NCBI GenBank assembly: GCA_016789785.1
Contig: JAEUQE010000110.1
Coordinates: 1-27,708 of the forward strand
Direction: 5' to 3'
DNA: 27,708 bases
From: Bryobacterales bacterium
GTDB lineage: Bacteria; Acidobacteriota; Terriglobia; Bryobacterales; Bryobacteraceae
Position numbers and translations under genes: made by a program. This document shows, one piece after another, positions 22,133 to 27,708 of the stretch. Numbering within the stretch: the first letter of the stretch is position 1; each line of letters begins with the position of its first letter. Under the pieces are notes generated by a model. That model saw nothing but the letters and a program-made list of their open reading frames with translations, searched no databases and was not told the DNA's origin.

Positions 22133-22441
22133 CTAGTCGAAATCGAAAGGACGCTTGGGCGGAGGGGCGGAAGGGTCTTCGTTGGCCTGCTTGAAGAGTT
22201 CGTCAAACTTCTTGGCGAGGGTCTCCTTCTGACTCTTGTGCTCGGTAAGGGATTTCTGGAAGGCAGCCTCGCGCCGTTCGGCCTCGCCTTGGAAACTCTT
22301 AACCGCGGATTGGAAGTCTTCGAAGGTTTTGGGCTTTTCCTTTTCTTTGTGGGAGAAGACCGTGCCGGTGGCGGGGTCGACGCGGAGGGCTGCCTCGCAG
22401 CAGGGGCAGATGACATTGATGGCGGGCGATGGCTTCGGCAT
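22133..22441 (-). CDS. Small protein with a single CPCC zinc-ribbon-like motif and coiled-coil tail
   Basis: This 102-aa protein opens with NVICPCCEAALRVDPATG, a Cys-x2-Cys knuckle in a ribbon-like context; no second Cys pair is present, so zinc would need another protomer or ligand. The rest is highly charged and helical (residues about 35-85, Lys/Glu-rich, EAERREAAFQKSL and so on), likely a coiled coil, ending in the acidic FDFD. ATG 22441 is preferred over an upstream in-frame start at 22543, since the extension lacks protein-like character and a TACACT box lies 6 bp before 22441. Function unknown; similar small proteins occur across the phylum as far as I recall. Confidence 0.7.
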   Translation of the reverse strand: MPKPSPAINVICPCCEAALRVDPATGTVFSHKEKEKPKTFEDFQSAVKSFQGEAERREAAFQKSLTEHKSQKETLAKKFDELFKQANEDPSAPPPKRPFDFD

Positions 22442-22447
22442 AGGGGA

Positions 22448-22453
22448 AGTGTA
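22448..22453 (-). promoter_or_regulatory. -10-like box at a leaderless-type start (zinc-ribbon gene)
   Basis: On the minus strand TACACT is followed by exactly 6 bases and then the ATG at 22441. Predicted transcription start equals the first base of the start codon. Confidence 0.4.
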
Positions 22454-22600
22454 TCGCAGGGCCGGAGGAAAGAGGGCAAGGAAAGTGGGGCCGTAGTACA
22501 TACCCCCTAGAGTTCCAGAGAATAAGGCCTTTTCCCCGACCACTTAGTGGCGCCCTTGGATTGTTTGGTCTCAGGAAATCCTCTAAGTTGGACGATAGGT

Positions 22601-23812
22601 ATGGTGATGCTGAAGGGAGCGGTCATCTGCCCGGACGAGGAACTGTCGGAGAAGCTAGAGCAGCTTCTGACAGATTTGGGAGTCGTCGCGCTTGTGCGAA
22701 CTCTTCCTCGGTATCCGAACGCGCACGAATTGACGCGGATGCTCAGGTCAAGTGCGCCGCAGATTCTATTTTTGAGCATCGAGTCGCTCAGCCGGGCGCT
22801 CGAGGTGGTGCAGACCGCCGAGGAGCAGCTTCCGGGTGTGCAAGTGATCGCGATTGGGCGGACAGTGGACCCGCAGTCGCTGCTCGAAGTGATGCGCAGC
22901 GGAGTACGGGAGTACATCTCGATGCCCTTCCAGCGGCAGACGGTGTATGACTCGCTGGTGCGAGTGAAGGAGACGTTGGAGCGGCGGCCGATCCGGCTCG
23001 AGTCAACCGATCTTCTGTTCACGTTCCTGCCGTCAAAACCAGGTGTGGGCACCACCACCATCGCCGCAAACACGGCGATGGCCGCGGCGCGGATCCCGGA
23101 GCAGAAGTCCTTGCTGATGGACTGCGATCTCAACTCCGGAATGATCCGGTTCCTGTTGCAGATCGACAACACTTATTCGATTCTGGATGCGGCGGAGCGT
23201 TCGTTCCAACTGGATGAGGCGATCTGGCCTCAACTCGTGACGCCGACCGGAAACCTGGACGTGATGCACTCCGGGCGCCTCAACCCGGATCTGCGGGTCG
23301 AGCCCTCGCACCTGAGACACATCATTGATTTCGCGCGCCGCAACTACAAAGCCGTCTTCGTCGATCTCTCGGGCAATCTGGAAAAGTTCTCACTGGAGGC
23401 GATGCAGGAATCGAAAAAGATCTTCCTGGTCGTGACTCCGGAGATCCCATCACTGCATCTGGCGCGAGAGAAAATCCAGTATCTGCGGTCCATCGACCTT
23501 GCGGATAAGGTGTCCATCCTCCTGAACCGCTGCCAGCGGAAGTCCGTAGTCAACTCCGCTCAGGTGGAGGAGCTTCTGGACCGTCGTGTGGCGATGAGCT
23601 TTGCCAATGACTACCAGGGGGTGCACCGCGCAATGACTGCGGGCAAGGCCGTCGACCCGGCCTCCGAGTTGGGAAGACAGTTCTCTCAACTGGCTCAGCA
23701 GATCGTGGATCGAAAGCCTGCGCCGGCGCAAGAGGGCAAAAAGAGCCTCTCCGATCTGTTCTCGCTCTCGTCGGGCGTGTCGCTGTTCTCGATGAAACGC
23801 CCATCGCAGTGA
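22601..23812 (+). CDS. TadZ/CpaE-like ATPase (receiver-like domain plus MinD/ParA-type domain)
   Basis: This 403-aa cytosolic protein has an N-terminal receiver-like domain (about 1-125, with FLSIESLSRA where the phosphoacceptor Asp would be expected). A MinD-like ATPase domain follows, with the deviant Walker A SKPGVGTTT at about 145-153, the MDCDLNSG switch region and VFVDLSG as the Walker B-like strand. This layout is that of TadZ/CpaE, which positions Tad/Flp pilus machinery at the pole. Pro replaces the usual second residue (KGG to KPG). No other tad/flp genes are in the window, so it is an orphan here. I use ATG 22601, where the receiver-like fold begins; the longer form from 22547 adds 18 residues. 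Confidence 0.82.
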   Translation: MVMLKGAVICPDEELSEKLEQLLTDLGVVALVRTLPRYPNAHELTRMLRSSAPQILFLSIESLSRALEVVQTAEEQLPGVQVIAIGRTVDPQSLLEVMRSGVREYISMPFQRQTVYDSLVRVKETLERRPIRLESTDLLFTFLPSKPGVGTTTIAANTAMAAARIPEQKSLLMDCDLNSGMIRFLLQIDNTYSILDAAERSFQLDEAIWPQLVTPTGNLDVMHSGRLNPDLRVEPSHLRHIIDFARRNYKAVFVDLSGNLEKFSLEAMQESKKIFLVVTPEIPSLHLAREKIQYLRSIDLADKVSILLNRCQRKSVVNSAQVEELLDRRVAMSFANDYQGVHRAMTAGKAVDPASELGRQFSQLAQQIVDRKPAPAQEGKKSLSDLFSLSSGVSLFSMKRPSQ

Positions 23813-23843
23813 GAACCGCCATACAGGCGGGGCGCCGTTGCAA

Positions 23844-23849
23844 TACAAT
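23844..23849 (+). promoter_or_regulatory. -10-like box before the penicillin acylase gene
   Basis: TACAAT ends 8 bp before ATG 23858 with no Shine-Dalgarno sequence between. It would give a leader of about 2 nt. Confidence 0.45.
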
Positions 23850-23857
23850 TGCGCATC

Positions 23858-26089
23858 ATGCTCTGGATTGTGTTGTCTCTGCTGGCAGCCACGGCTTCCG
23901 CGCAAACGGTGAGTGTTGCTGGATTGAAGCAGCCCGTCGAGATTCTCCGTGACAAGTGGGGAATCCCGCACATCTACGCGAAGACCTCCGAGGACCTGTT
24001 CTTCGCGCAAGGCTACATCACCGCCCGGGACCGGCTCTTTCAGATTGATCTGTGGCGCAGGGCCAACTCCGGCCATCTGGCCGAAGTGGTGGGACCGCAG
24101 GCGCTCCCACGAGACCGTATCGCGCGGCTCGTGCGGTATCGGGGCGACTGGGAAAAGGAGTGGACGGCTTACGCACCCGATACCAAAGCGATTGTGACGT
24201 CATTCGTCGCAGGCATCAACGCCTACATCCGCACTCTGGACCCGAAGAAACCTCCGCTCGAATTCCGCGTCGCCGGATACATGCCTGGCCTGTGGAGACC
24301 GGAGGACTGCGTGGCCCGGATCGCGGGGTTGCTGATGACTCGCAACCTGACGCGGGAGATTGAGCGCGCGATCGACGTAAGGGATTTTGGCGTGGACCTT
24401 GTGAACCGCGTGCGGCCGCCGGATCCTCTGATCCCGCTCCAGATTCCCGCGGGCCTCGATCTGAAGCTGATTCAGCCGCAGATCATTCGCGACTACAACC
24501 AAGCCGTCGCTCCGGCCCAGGTGGGCGTGGAGCAGGGGAGCAACAACTGGGTGGTGGATGGCACTCGAACCACGACGGGCAAGCCTTTACTTGCGAATGA
24601 TCCTCACCGGCCGATTTCGATTCCGTCGTTGCGGAAGACGGTGCATCTGGTGGGACCTGGGTGGGACGCCTTTGGTGCGGGCGAACCGGCTCTGCCAGGA
24701 ATTGCGCTGGGACACAACGAAGAGGTCGCGTTCGGATTCACGATCGTCAACATGGATCAGCAGGATCTTTACGTGGAGCGGACAAATCCCTCGAATCCGA
24801 ACGAGTACTGGCACCGGAACGGCTGGCGCAAAATGGAACTGGAACGCGAGCCGATCGCCGTCAAGGGCCGCGCGCCGGAGCAGGTGGAACTGCGATACAC
24901 GGTCCATGGACCGGTGATTTTCGAGGATCGGGCGGCGAACCGGGCCTATGCGCTGAAGTGGGTGGGCGGGGAACCGGGGGGCGCCGGCTATCTTGCCGCG
25001 CTCTCGCTGGCTCGTGCAAAGAACTGGCCGGAGTTTCTGAAAGCGATCTCCCGCTACCGTGTGCCGTCGGAGAATCTCGTTTATGCGGATCGCGCAGGCA
25101 ACATCGGATGGGTGGCCTCGGGTTCGATGCCGATACGGAAGAACTGGAACGGGTTGTTTCCGGTGCCTGGTGATCAAGGAGAGTACGAATGGTCGGGGTA
25201 TCTGAATGTCGATCAACTGCCCAAGGAGTTCAATCCTCCGCGGCACTGGATCGCGACCGCGAATCACAACATCCTTCCTCCGAAGTATCCGCACCCGATT
25301 GGCTACGAATGGGCTCTGCCGTATCGTTATCAACGGCTGGCGGAGATGCTGAGTGGGGATCGCAAGCTATCGGTGGCGGATTTCCAGGCGATGCAGCAGG
25401 ATATTACTTCCATGGCGGCGCGGCAATTTCAGCGGATCCTGCAGAGGCACTCGCCGCCGGCGGGCAACCCGCATCGCGCCGTGTATGACCGGATGCTGAG
25501 GTGGGATTGCCGTATGCGGGCGGACGCGGTCGAACCGGCGATTTACGAAGTCTGGGTCAATCATCTGCCGCAGTTCCTTCTCAACTCGCCACTACATCGC
25601 AGGATGGAGTTGGGCGTGACGATGCGCGAGTTGGAGAAGTTGGGCCGTGACGCGAGCCCGCTTTGGAAGGCCCTGGCGTCGGCGGTGAGCGAGATCGAGG
25701 ACCGGATGGGAACGGACCAAAGCCGGTGGCAGTGGGGCCGGCTGCATTATGTGCATTTCGCGCATCCGCTGAAGGCATCGAAGGAAATCGCGGCGAAACT
25801 CAATCGGGGGCCGATTTCACGGCCAGGGGATGCGAACACCGTGAACAATACGAGTGGCCCGAATTACCGGCAAAACCACGGCGCGTCGTACCGGCAGATC
25901 ATCGACGTCGGGGATTGGGACCGTAGCGTAATGACGAATGTGCCCGGGGAATCGGGAGATCCGGAGAGCCGGCATTACAGTGATCTGCTGGATGAATGGG
26001 CAAAGGGCGGGTATCATCCCATGTTGTATTCCAGGAAGGCGGTGGAGCAGGCGGTGGCGGAGCGCATCGAGTTGCGGCCATTGAGGTGA
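23858..26089 (+). CDS. Penicillin acylase family protein (Ntn hydrolase), exported
   Basis: This 743-aa precursor hydrolyses an amide bond, for example in acyl-homoserine lactones, beta-lactam side chains or N-acyl amino acids; the true substrate is unknown. A signal peptide (MLWIVLSLLAATASA) is followed by the alpha-chain motifs DKWGIPHIYAKTSEDLFFAQGY (key part GIPHIYA) and ARDRLFQIDLWRR. The self-cleavage point is GSNNWVV, with Ser228 the new N-terminal nucleophile of the beta chain. ANDPHRP and the later NNTSGPNYRQNHGASYRQI (Asn/Arg of the oxyanion site) are also present. Length is normal. The start is ATG 23858; a TTG three codons upstream would lie within the -10-like box. Confidence 0.94.
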   Translation: MLWIVLSLLAATASAQTVSVAGLKQPVEILRDKWGIPHIYAKTSEDLFFAQGYITARDRLFQIDLWRRANSGHLAEVVGPQALPRDRIARLVRYRGDWEKEWTAYAPDTKAIVTSFVAGINAYIRTLDPKKPPLEFRVAGYMPGLWRPEDCVARIAGLLMTRNLTREIERAIDVRDFGVDLVNRVRPPDPLIPLQIPAGLDLKLIQPQIIRDYNQAVAPAQVGVEQGSNNWVVDGTRTTTGKPLLANDPHRPISIPSLRKTVHLVGPGWDAFGAGEPALPGIALGHNEEVAFGFTIVNMDQQDLYVERTNPSNPNEYWHRNGWRKMELEREPIAVKGRAPEQVELRYTVHGPVIFEDRAANRAYALKWVGGEPGGAGYLAALSLARAKNWPEFLKAISRYRVPSENLVYADRAGNIGWVASGSMPIRKNWNGLFPVPGDQGEYEWSGYLNVDQLPKEFNPPRHWIATANHNILPPKYPHPIGYEWALPYRYQRLAEMLSGDRKLSVADFQAMQQDITSMAARQFQRILQRHSPPAGNPHRAVYDRMLRWDCRMRADAVEPAIYEVWVNHLPQFLLNSPLHRRMELGVTMRELEKLGRDASPLWKALASAVSEIEDRMGTDQSRWQWGRLHYVHFAHPLKASKEIAAKLNRGPISRPGDANTVNNTSGPNYRQNHGASYRQIIDVGDWDRSVMTNVPGESGDPESRHYSDLLDEWAKGGYHPMLYSRKAVEQAVAERIELRPLR

Positions 26090-26115
26090 AGGTCCCGAGC
26101 CTTCGGCGCTCGCGG

Positions 26116-26150
26116 AAAACGACCCACCCGTTCAGCAAAACTGACCCACC
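26116..26150. repeat. IS-end-like direct repeat
   Basis: AAAACgacccacc (26116-26128) recurs as AAAACtgacccacc (26137-26150). Such TGACCCACC repeats recall the multiple short terminal repeats of IS21-like elements. This may mark the outer edge of the degraded element downstream; assignment is from memory. Confidence 0.35.
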
Positions 26151-26173
26151 GGAGGCGCTGACGATGTACCGGC

Positions 26174-26629
26174 ATGCCCGATGCCCGGAAGAGGCCATGC
26201 CGGATCTGCCGCCGGTGGTTCAAGCCGGATAACCGAGTCGGCGACCGCCAGCACAGCTGCGGCAAGCCAGACTGCCAGAAAGCCCGGCGAGAAAACACAA
26301 GCCAGTTGGCGTGCTCGCAACCCCAGCTACGCCACCGCCTATCGCATCGAAAAGCGCAACCAGGATCCCGCCGCCGAACCGCTCCGCACGCCCCCACCGC
26401 TGAACCAACTTCCTGGGACGTCGCGAAAGACCAGTTCAAGGGCCAAGGCGCTGATTTCATTGCGGTTATGGGCACACTCCTGGTGAAGACCGCGAAAGAC
26501 CAGTTCCAGGCGTATCTCACTGATCCGAAACGGCTTGCCGGCACACTTCTCGCCGCTCCGGAAAAGACCAGTCCGGAAGCCGGGCATACTGGCCTGACTT
26601 TCGCAGTTCGTGAGTTTTGCACAGGATAA
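26174..26629 (+). pseudogene. Twice-frameshifted IS accessory gene with Cys-rich finger
   Basis: Protein-like sequence starts at ATG 26174: CRICRRWFKPDNRVGDRQHSCGKPDCQ, i.e. two Cys pairs (CRIC, C-x4-C), then KARR. Near 26292 the sensible reading moves to another frame (EKTQASWRARNPSYATAYRIEKR). Near 26412 it moves back (WDVAKDQFKGQGADFIAVMG). Two frame changes of unequal size make this a broken gene rather than programmed shifting. The intact family, as I remember it, is a small zinc-finger protein carried by some insertion sequences before the transposase genes. A 16-bp direct repeat (26422-26437 and 26491-26506) encodes AKDQF twice. Downstream it runs into the neighbouring transposase element. 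Little else lies between 26090 and 26664. Confidence 0.6.
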
Positions 26630-26664
26630 GTCGTTGATTGTTCGTTCGGAAGGCCCGTAGGTCT

Positions 26665-27708
26665 TCACCACAAAACGGGCTGAGTTGGAAGCAGCGCGGA
26701 CGCAGTCTGGGCGGCTTTGATGCGGGGTGGCGGTTGCGATGGCAGGCTGATTCCGAGCTGATTGAGTACTGCTTGAACGTCACTTTCCGGTTGCGTGTGC
26801 CGCGGCATGACCAACCACCGCCCGTCCACCATCGGTATCCAAACCTCGACCATCTGAATCGTGGCGAGCTTTTCCAGCACGGCCGCTGGCGTGAGTCCCG
26901 GTGCGTGAATCATGAGCCGGTTCTTCAACGTCACCTGTAAGCAGTAAGCCAGGAAGGCGATCAGCACATGCGCATCGGCGCGGTGTTCGAGTTGATGATA
27001 GATCGGTCTGATTCCGAGCTCGCTTTTCAGCGATCGGAACACCGACTCGATCTGTGTCAGTTGCACATAACGCGTCCACAACACAGCCGGGTCTTCGCCC
27101 GTCAGATTCGAGCGCAACAAGTAATGTCCGTCGCGTTGTTGGGCTCGCTTCAGCTTGGTCTTGTCTACAACGAAGGAGAACGTCTCGCGTGTGACTTCCT
27201 CGTCTTTGGTCGGCAGCCGCAGTTTCACGAAGCCGAATGAGCGGCCGGCTTCCTTCTTGGCCGCGCCGATCCGCAGCAGCAGTTGATCACGCTTGGGAAG
27301 GCTCCTGCGCATGGCCCTCAGCTTGCGCAATAAACGCGCCAGACGCTTTCTCCGGATGGCGATCTCTTTCGCCTGCCTGCCCCGGCTCTTGGCCAACACA
27401 TACAGCTCGCCTTCATGCTCGTATAACTTCACCTCGACCGAGTCGCGCACCTTCTGCCAAGGCAGATCCAGCCACTTCTTCTCATGCTGGTTGATTCGCC
27501 CTTTGGGCGTGCCCACCAAGTAGAAGGTCTCCCGCTCGGGCTCGCGCATCTCCTTCAGGATGGCCTCGCTCGGTATCCCTCGATCCATCACCCACACTCG
27601 CCGCGCTTTGCCGTAGGTGTCCTCGATCTGTTTCAGAAACAGTCGCAGCGTCGATCGGTCCGACGTGTTGCCATTCATCACTTCGTAGGCCAGCGGAAAT
27701 CCATCCGG
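26665..27708 (-). mobile_element. IS4-superfamily (IS1634-like) DDE transposase, 5' end outside the window
   Basis: The visible 347 codons enter from the right edge with GFPLAYEVMNGNTSD, the first-Asp-side context of IS1634-type transposases (first Asp not in view). VWVMDRGIPSEAIL carries the second Asp. A long basic insertion (about 120 residues) precedes QIESVFRSLKSELGIRPIYH, which carries the Glu; QLEHRADAHVLIAFLAYCL follows. The C-terminus ends at 26665. No frameshift or stop is seen, so the gene may be intact. Terminal inverted repeats cannot be defined because only one end is in the window. It abuts the degraded accessory gene to the left, suggesting that it inserted into an older element. 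Confidence 0.85.

Noticed and set aside
22004..22510. Plus-strand open frame of 168 codons
   Set aside because: It is the shadow of the zinc-ribbon and 52-aa genes; its composition is Gly/Leu-rich without a fold pattern.
26174..26629. Programmed frameshifting in the IS accessory gene
   Set aside because: Two shifts of different size are needed, and neither site has a classic slippery heptamer with a following structure.

Overview
This window looks like a chromosomal segment of an Acidobacteriota organism, most likely from the Bryobacterales/Solibacter group. That placement is inference from gene content, not from a marker gene. The supporting content is GC-rich coding with strong G/C third positions, a partial permease of the Acidobacteria-type MacB/FtsX family, a bacillithiol-pathway deacetylase, a PEP-CTERM protein, an ECF sigma/zinc-finger anti-sigma pair of acidobacterial style, a twin-arginine sulfatase, and several secreted families I know mainly from these bacteria.

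Left part (1-5090). A truncated permease on the minus strand is followed by a translationally coupled pair, a Ras-like P-loop GTPase and a small membrane protein. Next come a PfkB sugar kinase, a rhomboid protease and BshB1. Behind bshB1 lies a decayed second copy of its 3' end. Then comes the sigma/anti-sigma pair.

Middle (5071-11826). A secreted unknown and a selenocysteine tRNA (tRNA-Sec, anticodon TCA) are followed by an accessory-looking stretch. It holds a stop-interrupted Cys/His-rich ORF, a polytopic membrane protein and a TPR protein with a regulator-like N-terminus. A seven-repeat PEP-CTERM protein and a large secreted unknown converge on a 13-bp hairpin.

Central operon (12020-16688). 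mazG, a GNAT acyltransferase, an enolase-superfamily OSBS/N-succinylamino-acid racemase, an MFS exporter and an SDR oxidoreductase are packed with overlaps or gaps of no more than about 35 bp. The GNAT plus racemase pair matches the known D- to L-amino acid conversion module, but the desuccinylase is not in the window.

Right part (16696-27708). It holds motA-motB (minus strand), a small secreted protein, a sulfatase, a DegT-type aminotransferase, several small proteins (one only 52 aa), an orphan TadZ/CpaE-like ATPase and a penicillin acylase. At the end are insertion-sequence remains: a twice-frameshifted IS accessory gene and a transposase that runs off the window.

A recurring feature is a TAnnnT -10-like box 6-9 bp before the start codon, with no Shine-Dalgarno sequence, at seven genes. 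A similar box sits 6 bp before the first base of tRNA-Sec. This suggests common leaderless transcription. No prophage, CRISPR array or recognised defence system was found. The least explained items are the GTPase/membrane pair, the tRNA-Sec-adjacent accessory genes and the bshB1 tail duplication.
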